DNA from: Pleurotus djamor
Lineage: Eukaryota > Basidiomycota > Agaricomycetes > Agaricales > Pleurotaceae
Assembly: GCA_029747585.1 (NCBI GenBank)
Contig: JAPEVF010000832.1
Coordinates: 1 to 19,560 of the forward strand
Direction: 5' to 3'
Length of the DNA: 19,560 bases
Numbering within the stretch: the stretch's first letter is position 1; each line of letters starts with the position of its first letter. The notes beneath the pieces were generated by a model. The model had not been told where the DNA came from, ran no database searches, and worked only from the letters and a program-made list of their open reading frames with translations. Positions 8,763 through 18,650 of the stretch are shown here, one piece after another. Position numbers and translations under genes: made by a program.

Positions 8763-11273
8763 CTATATCTGTTTGTGCGATGGGGATTTCATATCTTCAT
8801 CATCACTTTCACCGAGTTCGAATATTGGTGGTTCGAGAGGCTCCACCGCGCGTTCCTTGCCTTTGCGTGATCGGGTAGATGCCGAGTCATCATCATCATC
8901 CCTTCTGCCGTTCATCGCGACTGATGAGTTTAACGGTATGCTTTCTTCTTCATCTTGCTTAGTGGGGAGTCGTACACGGCGGCGCCTTATACGACACCAA
9001 AGGAAAGTTCCGATAGCCACAAGGATTAAGACCAAGACAAGGGCTGCAGAACCTGCATTGTAATAGGCTGTGTGTAACGAGAAAACTCTCAGAGATCTGT
9101 AGAATTCGATGGAACAAAGACGTACCTTCCCACATGGCTGCTTCTTGTTCTGGCGTTTTTCCTGAAGGTGCGGGTGTTTTTGATGCTGCAGCGTCTTCAG
9201 AAAAGATGGGCTTAGCACTTGACCCGATACTACTGGGCACCCTGGCGGAACCGTCGACAATTGCGGAGAAGTTGACGCCCATAAAGCGGAGGATCATGTC
9301 GTGGGTAATATGGGGAACATCGAATGGTGCCATATGCGAAGCATTAAAAATCTTGGTTTGAGAAGAAGTTCAGTACTTGTCCTCCAAGAATGCACACATC
9401 ATTGCATACCTTCGTATATGTCAGGTTCCTCGAGGAAACCCAAGTCCCCGNCCGGCGCCCCCGCCACGCTCCAGGACTGAGTTTGAACAGTCTACAGGTG
9501 TGAGATGATTCAGAATTTGGTGGGTGGGACGNAAAAAGTGGCAAAGGACTAACTCCGAGGCCTGTTCCACCATTCCATGTCATGGCTTGGATCATAGCTT
9601 CTAGGCCAACGTAGTTGCAAATAAGGTCTTGATCACCTGCAAATATCAAGACTGGTATCCGCTCGAGAACCTTTGGAAGCACGGTTATCGACGAGTTGCT
9701 TTCACGCTTGTTGAACGCCGAGTGGATAGAACCTCGGCACTCGACCCAAGCTTCAGAGTGAGCCTCGGCATGCAGGGCTCGAACAACATCAGGCCGCTAT
9801 GTGCGTGTGTAAGTAAGCACCAAGGCGTTTCAATCAGTGTGATAGCACGGACATCTAGGTATGTCGTAATGGGTTTGATATCGGGAGGCCAGTTCATCCC
9901 GCATGCAGGCTTGGTGTCGTCGTAGCGTATGTCGTATATGTTGATGCACATGTCCTGGCCTTTCACTCTGAGGGAGATAGGAATATGATGATTAGTGACG
10001 AAAAGAAGTACGGCTGCACTTACTTCTTGTCATGACCTTTGGCGACATCTAATACCAAATGCTCGCATTCCGCGACATTGGCGGGCTCGAAGTCGGTATA
10101 TCGTGTGTACGTGGCTATGCAAGCTTCGGTCTCCTTCTTGGCGTACTTCCAATCCTACAAACCGAAATTGATCACGAACTGAACTGGGTGGGTAGGGGTG
10201 CGTACCTCTGAATTCTCTTCCAAAAGACCCATTTTGACGGCGTAATCTAAATATGCGGGGTATTGCCTACGTCCATCGATCCATCCATTTCCGATAGCGA
10301 TGCCTTTAAGCGGCATGCTTAGGGAAGACCCAAGGATGGCATCGGCTTGACATCGACCCATGAGAAATCGATGACGTCTGAGAAAGAGAGCAATCATACC
10401 AAAAAACGGAATGTATTGACCGGCGAAACTTTCACCGCCAAGGTATGTCTATGGAAGAAACCGACGTGAATGATTTTAAGCGAAGGGATGGGCATGCATG
10501 CACGCACGTCCATAGTCCTGTACTCCGGAAAGACCTTGTAGAAGTTGGAGAAGAACTCCAAGAGTTGCGCTGAGGCCTAATGTGCCAAGTTTGTGCTGGA
10601 GACAGATTAAAGGCACATGGATAAACATACCTCGTCCATGCCGTTGACAAACTTGTCCGTGCTGGTGTAGGAAAAACCTGTACCCGCAGGTTGGTCGACT
10701 GCATAGCTTGTCAGAGACGTAGATGGTACGTGAGATAAACAACGAACTATAAACCATGGTGGTATACTCCTCCCAGCCGCCTTCTACCACCTTGAATCCA
10801 CCCTTGCCATCCGTCCTCCATGGTCCAACTTCCATCATCAGCCCATCGAAAGAAGAGCAGCCAGGACCTCCCTATGGAGGATGTAAGGGGGTGATGGAGG
10901 CCAGCAGGAATACACTTACATTAAACCAAAACATAACCCGCTCTTTGTCTGCACTTCTCCGGTTCTTCACCAACACGAAGAACAAGTGGGGCGTGACATC
11001 AGTTTTGGAAGCTTTGGCTATATTCGGGTCTGATGAAAGGTGGCCAGCGTATATGCGTAGAGGATGCACGGTGTCCTGGTGGAGGTCGGGCAGCGATGGA
11101 ACGTAGAATGAAGCCGCGGATGGTACTAGGGGTGTTCCTGGGTCAACCACATCCATCCATCTGCTTGAAAGACCCATACCATTATATTCTATTGCGTTAA
11201 CTGATTCATAATAAAAGATAGAGACGACGACGCAGGTGACCCATAGAAATTTCCTGCAAAGATGGCTTTGCAT
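8763..11273 (-). CDS. kex1: KEX1-type serine carboxypeptidase, Golgi membrane (contains an N-linked frame break)
   Basis: Removes C-terminal Lys/Arg from secreted precursors in the late Golgi. Minus-strand exons: 10920-11273, 10748-10871, 10631-10698, 10508-10576, 10400-10448, 10206-10345, 10024-10154, 9853-9967, 9554-9796, 9410-9491, 9126-9351 and 8763-9067. With the extra N at 9451 discounted the product is 634 residues, normal for KEX1. Order of features: signal peptide ([19 protein letters not shown]), [14 protein letters not shown] start of the mature protein, [49 protein letters not shown], catalytic serine in [35 protein letters not shown], catalytic Asp in [15 protein letters not shown], catalytic His in [19 protein letters not shown] transmembrane helix ([16 protein letters not shown]) follows, then RIRRRRVR and an acidic cytosolic tail ending [19 protein letters not shown]. 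The triad is complete. The first exon may hold a further in-frame intron at 11126-11179. Confidence 0.93.
9451..9451. other. Ambiguous base N at an apparent frame break in kex1
   Basis: On the minus strand the exon reads SWSVAGAP up to the N and then needs the next frame for [13 protein letters not shown], which is the family motif. Counting the N as an extra base restores one frame. This points to a sequencing or assembly ambiguity and not to a broken gene. A second N at 9532 lies in the neighbouring intron and has no coding effect. Confidence 0.8.
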
Positions 11274-11571
11274 ACTTTTGGAGCGTGAGACGGCCAGGTA
11301 TCACGGAAGATAGATTATCGAGAGTCAACGCTGAAGACGAAAGGGGGATGGCAGCGGCAGCGACGACGAGGGGCCGCAAGATTGCAGACGACAGCAATCC
11401 GCGAGGTGGTGAGGAAGAGAGGTGGTGGCCGACGAGGACGAGGTTTGTGACACGTTAGAGTATAAGCGCGCCAGCGGCGCACTGTTACTGTTGGTCTCAC
11501 ATGCAACAGGAACCAGTCAATTGTTTATCAGCCACACGACCCACACCCGTTTTCTTTCTACGACGTCCACC
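11274..11571. promoter_or_regulatory. Divergent promoter interval (kex1 / thioredoxin-like protein)
   Basis: These 298 bases lie between the two divergent start codons and should hold both promoters. The minus strand has a frame at 11206-11397 that reads LLSSAILRPLVVAAAAIPLS, which looks like a signal peptide but has no ATG and ends in a stop. It could be an alternative kex1 5' exon or chance. No clear TATA box is seen. Confidence 0.45.
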
Positions 11572-12743
11572 ATGAAGTTCGCGAGTCTCTCCGTTGCGCT
11601 GGGACTCTGCATCTCTGCTGCAAACGCCGACTATTTCTCGGCTGGCTGGAGTCCAGGGCAACCCGTGCCTACGGGTGACGACACCCCGCTCCCAACTTAC
11701 ACCCCAACGCAGCAATCCGAAGCCCAGAAACCACAAGGTGGAATCCTCGAACGTGTTCTGAGCTCAGGACCGTTTGCATCTCTTTTCGAGCGCGCTGGTG
11801 TCAATATCTCTGAGAAAATTGCACAAGCTCAGAACAACGCCCTCTGGGATGAACGTATTCCCTTAATTACCGATTCAAACTACGAAGAGACTATTGTCAA
11901 CGAAACGTTGACTGAAGAAGAAGAAGAGAAGCGAGTCTGGTTCCTCGTCATGTCAGTTTCATCATTCTACAAATAGAATCCAGTATCTAACATTTTTGCC
12001 TATTCAGCACAGTCACCGCTTCGAAGCAGGATGGCGTTTCCAAAATCGTCGACGACCTTTTCGACTCAGCTTACAATGAAACCCAAGCTAATGGAGAACT
12101 CCAACACGTTCGCTGGGGTCGCATCGATTATCTCAACGTGACTGCCATTACGACTCGTTGGGCAGTATGGCAGTCAGTATTCTCAACCCCCAATCTTATT
12201 TTTTTTTTTCGCTTACCTATATGGTTTAACTCCCGCAGTGCACCCGTACTCGTTGTGCTGCGTCGTCGTGGGCAGGAACTCCGCTTCTATAGACCTTACC
12301 AGCTTAATCTCAAGGCAGAGGCCATGATTGAGTTCCTGAGACAGGACGGATGGCAGGCCACTCCACCTTGGTCTTCAGCATATGCCCCCGGTGGCAGTAG
12401 GTGTGTATCTCGTCCCCTTAATAGCTATTTTTGTGGTTGAACCCCAGGTTTCAGGGAATACGTTATGGAGTACCTCGCTCTCGTCCTGACGAAGACCTAC
12501 AATTTCTTAATTCTCTTCCCTAACTGGCTTCTTCTTGTACTCTCTGGAGGGTTGGCTACCTTCCTCATCAAGATCCTTCACAAGGAGCCAGCTCCCCCTG
12601 CCCCCAAGAAGCCTTCCACCAGTGCTGTTCGCAAACCAGACGAGGCATCCACGACCGTTTCTCCCACGCCCGGTTCGTCCTCACAGACCTCGCAAGACAA
12701 GAAACAGACAGGCATCAAGCAACGTAAAGGTGGCAAGAAATAA
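11572..12743 (+). CDS. ER-type membrane protein with thioredoxin-like region, lacking CxxC
   Basis: Exons 11572-11951, 12008-12172, 12239-12396 and 12448-12743 give 332 residues. A signal peptide (MKFASLSVALGLCISAANA) is followed by YFSAGWSPGQPVPTGDDTPL and a Pro/Thr-rich stretch. The lumenal region has ALWDERIPLITDSNYEE, then VWFLVITVTASKQDGVSKIV, HVRWGRIDYLNVTAITTRWA, APVLVVLRRRGQELRFYRP and MIEFLRQDGW. The beta-alpha-beta pattern is that of a thioredoxin fold, but the only cysteine of the whole protein is in the signal peptide, so no disulfide chemistry is possible. Four N-glycosylation sequons occur (NIS, NET, NET, NVT). One transmembrane helix (LILFPNWLLLVLSGGLATFL) precedes a Pro/Ser/Lys-rich tail ending KQRKGGKK. 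I recall similar fungal proteins annotated only as thioredoxin-domain proteins. A chaperone or scaffold role is a guess. Confidence 0.85.
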
Positions 12744-13285
12744 CTCCGGACAAATTCAAAGGGTTGAAGACTGGCTTTCGGACAATGCTATTAATACCCA
12801 AGATCTCCGAACCTCATCTCCTCAGACATATCTTTAGATAAACTATTCAACACGCCTGTTTGTTTGTATTTTCAATCGCTTCCACGGTCGGTCTTTTTAA
12901 AATGAACAACTCGCAACCCTTTCAAATCAAAACGTCGCCCATCTCCTCGAATCTGGACGATCGTGTCCGAAATTGGTGACCTCTACCCCCAGCATCCCTT
13001 CTACGTATGACTTGCCAGGACTGTGTTTTGGTGGGAAGTTGTTATCAAATGTCCCCCTATGTCTTCACATGTGGGTAGGACACTGGCATGTGCCGAGAGT
13101 TAACTTGGAACTCTCATCGGCGAAGACTCATTGAGGGTCAATTATTGTAAGCCAATCTTCCTCGAATAATCCGAGTTCAGATCGGCCATCCCCTTGGCAT
13201 AAAAGGACCAACCCCCATCCATGAGTCGTTCAACACATCACCTCTCTTTCCTTGACGTTCTGCAGTGTCCACTGCTTCATCTACA
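12744..13285 (+). promoter_or_regulatory. Intergenic region with P450 promoter
   Basis: These 542 bases hold the 3' UTR of the thioredoxin-like gene and the upstream region of the P450. A CCAAT pentamer is at 13152-13156 and a TATA-like element at 13198-13206, about 85 bases before the P450 start codon. An ATG at 13221 in another frame lies close behind the TATA-like element. No other gene is seen. Confidence 0.5.
13198..13206 (+). promoter_or_regulatory. TATA-like element upstream of the P450
   Basis: CATAAAAGG lies 88 bases upstream of the P450 ATG and 42 bases downstream of a CCAAT pentamer. The spacing suits a regulated RNA polymerase II promoter with transcription starting near 13230. 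This is position-based inference. Confidence 0.4.
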
Positions 13286-15721
13286 ATGGCATACACCTCG
13301 CCGCTGCTCGTCCTCGTACAGACTCTCATCATCTACGCATTGTCCTGGGCGTCATGGCGTCTCATCCGGTCTCTCTTTATTAGATCGCCGTTTGACGAAT
13401 TGCCTGGACCACCTCGGGACTCTCTCATAACAGGTTCGAGACCACTTCTCCAAAGCCGTTCCTCAGATCCCTCCTAACAGATTCTCTCACCTGCAGGAAA
13501 CTTGTCCAAAGTGTATAGTCCAGAGGGTATTCCCTGGCACTTTGAGATGTCCAAAAAATACGGGCGTATCTTTCGTATCCATGGATTGTTCGGGGTAAGA
13601 CCTGGGTGCCCCCTTCTTCGCCATTCCATTCATATTAACCTTGGTCATTCAGGCTGAACAATTGTACGTTACTGACCCAAGGGCCCTTCACCACATTGTC
13701 CTCAAGGTTAGCCTTCGACGTTCATTACCCAACTTGTCCTTTGTTGACCAGGGATTTGGCTGGTTTTCCAGGATCAACACGTTTACGAGGAAACATCCAT
13801 GTTCATGGAGTATGTAGCTTTACCCTGTTTCAGGCAGAAAGCGGGGGTTGACTAACTCATTACAGGAGCAACCGACTTATATTTGGCGATGGCTTACTTT
13901 CTACTGGAGGTGAGGCTCGTCACTCGAGCGTTCTTTTGATGGAGTTTAACACCGAATAGGCATGGAACACAAAAGACAACGCAAAATTTTGAACCCCGCC
14001 TTCTCTCCCTCGACTCTGCGCCATCTTGTGCCTATCTTCTACGGAATTACCTACCAAGTGCTTCTAGTCGCTAACTACGAATCGTTCGCATACTCATTGA
14101 TGTGTTTCAGCTTCGCGATGCCCTCGACAACGCATTGAAGGAAGGCCCTCAAGAAGTCGACATGCTTGATTGGATGTCTAGGACGGCCTTGGAATATATT
14201 GGCCAAGGCGGCCTGGGCTATTCTTTTGATAGCTTCAATCAAAGGAGCATAGATCAGTACACCGCTGCCATTAAGGATCTTTTGTGAGGAAATCACTCCC
14301 ACCTCGTTGTCCCACGCCTAACTCCACCATCATTGCAGCCCGGCCACATTCCAATTCGCGGTTCTTCGCCAATATCTCCCTTACCTAGTGAAGATTGGGA
14401 CTCCTACCATTCGTCGTGCCCTTTTGGAATTAATACCCAGCGAGGCACTCCAAAGGGTCAAGGTCATTGTCGACACCATGCATAACACCGCAGTCCAGAT
14501 CTTCGAAAGGAAAAAACAGGCGATAGCGATGGGCGAGGTGATTGGAGAAGGCAAGGACCTGATGAGCGTATTATGTTAGTACCTTCTTTCTTTGGTAACT
14601 CTGCCTTGATCGGTTGGCTGACTGCTGGTTGGCTAGTGAAAGCTAACGCTGCGGCAGATGAACAGGATCGCCTCCCGGAGAACGAGTTATTGGCTCAGAT
14701 GAAGTAAGTTTACGTTCAGCACGGGAATCTGCGTACCTGACCTTGTCATCCAATAGCACTATGATCTTTGCTGCCAATGATACCACCTCCACTTCATTGA
14801 CCCGCATGTTACATCTCCTTTCTCTTCACCCCAAAGAGCAAGAACGTCTTCGCTCAGAAGTCTTGGCCGCACGCGCTGAACGTAATGGCACTGATTTCAC
14901 TTACGATGAAGTCAACAGCTTGCCCTATCTAGACGCCGTCGTCCGCGAGTCACTCAGGCTGTAAGTTACGTTGTTATATTGCTTTCCCGCTTATGTTAAA
15001 CTTCGCAATAGCTACGCACCATTCACTTTCATCTCCCGCACGTGCGTCAATCTCCCCCTTCGTCCCATAGAATCCTCATTCAATTAAATCAACAGCGCCC
15101 GCAAGGACATGATCCTCCCCTTTTCAACACCAGTCCCCGTTCGCGAACCCACTCCCAATGGACCTACTCACATCACGTCTGTTCACGTCAAACCGAATAC
15201 GAACATCATCCTGGGACTCGGCGCTGCGAACCGTGATCCTCAAATCTGGGGCGACGATGCAGATGAATGGAATCCCGACCGTTGGTTGAAGAAGTCGCCT
15301 GAATCCGTAGCGAAGGAGAGACTTCCTGGTATCTATTCTGGCATGTATGTCACTCTGCTACCCCCTTGTTTCTACTTGACTGATCGTTCCTCAGGATGAC
15401 ATTCATGGGTGGTGAACGTGCTTGCATGTGAGTCTCTGATGCTTCATTTTCTCGGTCTTCGCTCAACTAGTTTGTCCCTGAACCTTCAGTGGAACAAAAT
15501 TCTCAATTCTTGAAATCAGTATGTGTTTTCCCTTTCTCCATCTATAATCAATTCTGAACTATCTGCTCGCAGAAATCGTCCTTAGCATGCTTCTTGAGAA
15601 ATACAGATTTGAGCCCACATCCGAGGAGATCGTCTGGCGGAACAGCAGCATGGCAACACCTACCACCCAAAAGCGGTTACATGGCACACCCCATCTACCT
15701 CTCAAAGTATCCCCCCTCTAG
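13286..15721 (+). CDS. Cytochrome P450 monooxygenase (microsomal, 15 exons)
   Basis: Exons: 13286-13433, 13497-13594, 13653-13706, 13772-13809, 13866-13909, 13960-14057, 14111-14283, 14339-14574, 14637-14703, 14757-14960, 15012-15041, 15096-15344, 15395-15427, 15490-15518 and 15573-15721; 549 residues with every phase closed. An N-terminal membrane anchor (LLVLVQTLIIYALSWASW) is followed by the proline hinge ELPGPP. Helix C region: EHKRQRKILNPAFSPSTLRH. Helix I oxygen-binding motif: FAANDTTST. Helix K ExxR motif: ESLR in VVRESLRLYAPF. The PERF-like motif is DEWNPDRW. The heme-binding loop FMGGERACIG carries the cysteine ligand. All P450 hallmarks are intact, so the enzyme should be active. 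The overall sequence fits the large Agaricomycete P450 expansions, but the substrate and CYP family number cannot be read from sequence. Neighbours give no secondary-metabolite cluster context. Five exons are 29-44 nt long. Confidence 0.95.
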
Positions 15722-16042
15722 ACGACATAGACATCCCCTCACTTGCATCTTTCATGAATATTTAACGAGGCGCTTTTCATCCTCAATCGGACATTATCAC
15801 ATTTTTATACTCACATCACATCATTGACATCGTCCTGGTAGATAGATTTTCGACATAGATCTCGAACATAGATTTGTACTTAACANTTTTTGACTTTTCA
15901 ATGGAATTGGGCTTTTGTGGAATTAACGCATCGTTGTTAGTGCGGGTCTAACCATTAACAGGATCCTGGTCGTCATCGACAGGCTAGTTGAATCAAGATA
16001 AAGGAGATGAAATGGTGCTGATGCATCTACCGTACATGGACC
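15722..16042. other. Convergent 3' intergenic region
   Basis: These 321 bases lie between the P450 stop (plus) and the NOL11-like stop (minus). The region is AT-rich, with one ambiguous base N at 15886. It presumably contains both 3' UTRs. No gene or strong repeat is seen. Confidence 0.5.
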
Positions 16043-18650
16043 CTATATGACGAGCTCTTCGAGCCGGTACGCACCGACCGCCATCCCAGTCTGTTCGTGC
16101 GCGTGCCTGCGTTTTCGCATCCATTCTGTCTGAGACGCCTGTTTGCCCTTTCCTTCTTTCGCTTCTTGGGCCGCCTTGGCTTGGGCTTTGGAAAAAGCCT
16201 CTAATGGACCACATAGGGAAACGAGGTCATCGACAAGGGTCAATTGAACTTCAATGTCCGACATGATAGCTTTTAATATCTGATGGGAAGGTTGATGCTG
16301 CAAAAGGTTGACGAAGGTTGCGTCCACCACAGCTATCAGGAAGCTCAGAACCTAGACACGCAGCGTCATTCGAAATTAACGGTGGTTCGTGGAAGATAAG
16401 TTGTACCTTGTCCAGTGGTGGCACCTCTGAACCTGCGGTGGGTTGGTGGGTCGATACGCCTTCTTCACTCCACCCACTGAGCCAGCCTTCGATAACCAGG
16501 AGTATGGCGCAGACATCGTCTTCATGTGTAAACGTCTCCCGCAAGGCGAGTCGGAGCGAAGCTGCGGTCATTGGGTACCGTATACATGAGGCAAGGAATG
16601 TTTCCAGATGAGGGCCATTGTAGGTGGAGTCCAGTTGCATGGCATCAGGATTACCAGATGATCGACTCTGAGAAGTGACATAACCAAGCGTCGCAATGAT
16701 ATCGGACTCGGTCAAGTCCACCACCGTCTTGAAGGCAGACATAATGGAGTCCTGCAGATTGCTTAGAAAAGATTTTGGATCAATAGGAAGTCCATTAGAC
16801 CTACCCAATCGCCCTTGGGCCGCAGCCGGGTCATGAAGCCACCCTCAACCATGCTCGCGCTAATGGAGCCTTGCCCTAACAAATATTTGACAACCCCTGA
16901 GGGGTACGGCGAGTTGGGTGACGTCGATGGCAGGATGAGGGAGAGAATGTCCTTGACGAACGCATGGGAAAGGACCTAGCAAGTTGTGAGAGAAATTTGT
17001 TGAGGAGTAGGCGCGTCGTACCTCAGAAGCCAATGTTGCATCTGCTGCAACGGGTTGCTTGCCTTTCCATGCGAAAAAGGCATCACTTGCAGCCTGAGGC
17101 TTGCCTTGGTCCATCGCAGCTTGCATGGACGTCAGTAGCTCGGCCGTATCAGAAGTGTCGTCGGAAGAAACGGTGGGCTTGAGCCAACGGGCACCAGATA
17201 GATTATGACCAATGGCAGAAGCGATGGTCGATACCAGCGGTGTACTGAAAGGAATGGCAAAGACGCTCGATCTCAGACCCGAGATCGAGGACGACGATTT
17301 ACGGCTGGAAGAGCGAACGAAGGGTGAAAGGGTAAGTAGGGCGTGATTCTCCGCTAGACTGAGGGCTAAGCGGATGACGACGTCTTTTGATTGTATTAGA
17401 GTCGATGGGATGGCGAGGGAATTTGAAGCAAGGAGGATAGAGTATTGAAGATCCCATATAAGGAGCGCAATTTCTCGTGGCGACGAAGAAGTGATGCCAG
17501 CCAGTAAAACATACGAGGAGCGCACGGCCAACAACGAAACCGAGTTTGGGCCAGAGACGAAGCGAGAGGAATCCAATTGGAGAGGAGGGGCGACCGGAAG
17601 AAACTCGATGCCAAGATCGGTTGACTGTTCAAGTTGGTACCCATACCAAGAACCATCGTTATCTAGACGTTGTTAACCTTCCTTATTTGCTCGAAGGCAC
17701 ATCAAGAGGGACACACATAATAGACTCAAAAGCCCTGACGAACTCAATGACGCATCGATGATTCCCTTGGAGGCACAGTCAGCAGTCCTGACCATGCGTG
17801 ATGGCAAAAATATCCTACCTCCTTCGCTAAGAGTAAGGTGTGGGTCCCAGCGTCCGTAATAGTATCTCGGCTGGTATAGGCAAGGAGAGAGAGTTGGATT
17901 CTGTCCGGAAGGAAAGATAACGCTGCCACGATGGCTCCACTTGGTGGTGTCGAGTGTGCGGCGAAGAATGAACACGATTTCCCGGGGTATACGAAGAACT
18001 TGTACACATCGGGTGCGTCAGCAGGTGCCTGTCTTGTCGATACCTTCCCGTCTTTACCAACGACCGATACTGAGCCCTTTGAAGACACAGCGAGTACACA
18101 GTCGGTGAGCTCTTCCGATACGAAAAGTTGGGAGATAGGATGTGGGACCTAGGGTTATGGTTAGAAATTTGAGCCTGCCTGGCGATGGGAGCACATACGA
18201 GGAGTTCCACCTTCTGTCGTGAACCACCAGAAGAGCTTTCCAAGTCGTCATCCCATAGCCATATGGTACTTTCTTCTCGATTTTGAGGGATGTCTGATGA
18301 AACCTGTATCGCGGCATAGGTCGTGCAATTTCGCTGAGAGTCTTGCGCCACGGTCTGTGAAACCGCTGGGCACGAGAACGATGTCGACGGGCCCAAAGTA
18401 TGCGATGAGACTGGGTTCAAATTATCCAACTAAAGCCCATTAGACAAGGACTGAGCATTTGAGACTTGTTATTACATACATCCACGATATGTACGCCATC
18501 TCCCTGTACAGCCAAAGTCACCATTCCATCATTTTTTGAGCGTCCAGAGTACGACGCGTACACGCTTGAAGACGATGCTTCTGCCGCGTTTATCTTTTGG
18601 GGTAGTGCATAGCTTGAGAGGATGAATGGCTCGCCGACGGACGTGCTCAT
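16043..18650 (-). CDS. NOL11/Utp8-like nucleolar protein (candidate small-subunit processome subunit)
   Basis: Minus-strand exons 18480-18650, 18199-18429, 17819-18148, 17717-17765, 17022-17662, 16805-16975, 16407-16751 and 16043-16351 give 748 residues; all phases close. The N-terminal half looks like beta-propeller blades: MVTLAVQGDGVHIVDLDNLN, HTLGPSTSFSCPAVS, STIWLWDDD, VLAVSSKGSVSVVGKDGK, SLSSSGLLSLLYNDGSWYGY, then SSYVLLAGITSSSPREIALL running into IWDLQYSILLASNSL. The C-terminal half is helical (FVKDILSLILPS, AFKTVVDLTESDIIATLGYV, LRLALRETFTHEDDVCAILL, VNLLQHQPSHQILKAIMSD) and ends in a basic stretch (EWMRKRRHAHEQT). Length, architecture and blade-like matches recalled from NOL11 (a CPAV block, a TLLL block, a LxxWNIKFQT-like blade) suggest the NOL11/Utp8 family, which acts in rRNA transcription and early 18S pre-rRNA processing. 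I base this on memory of the family, so the name is tentative; the gene model is firmer. The start at 18650 is the only in-frame ATG before an upstream stop. Confidence 0.7.

Noticed and set aside
8826..8842. Second GGTTCGAG B-box-like word
   Set aside because: It lies inside the kex1 cytosolic-tail coding sequence on the other strand and no tRNA fold is present.
10378..10399. 22-nt GT-AG intron in kex1 (gtatgattgc...ctcag)
   Set aside because: Too short to splice. The 54-nt intron 10346-10399 restores [11 protein letters not shown] in the family frame.
11422..11571. N-terminal extension of the thioredoxin-like protein from a GTG codon
   Set aside because: The ATG at 11572 begins a clear signal peptide and the upstream part is not coding-like.
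12198..12209. Poly-T run
   Set aside because: It is part of the pyrimidine-rich stretch of an ordinary intron in the thioredoxin-like gene, not a terminator or mobile element end.
13221..13430. Plus-strand open frame overlapping P450 exon 1
   Set aside because: Different frame from the P450, which has membrane anchor and ELPGPP hinge. It is a shadow; its ATG may not even be transcribed given the TATA-like position.
13432..13446. tRNA B-box-like sequence GGTTCGAGACC
   Set aside because: It sits at the donor of P450 intron 1. No A-box, acceptor stem or anticodon arm can be formed from the flanking bases.
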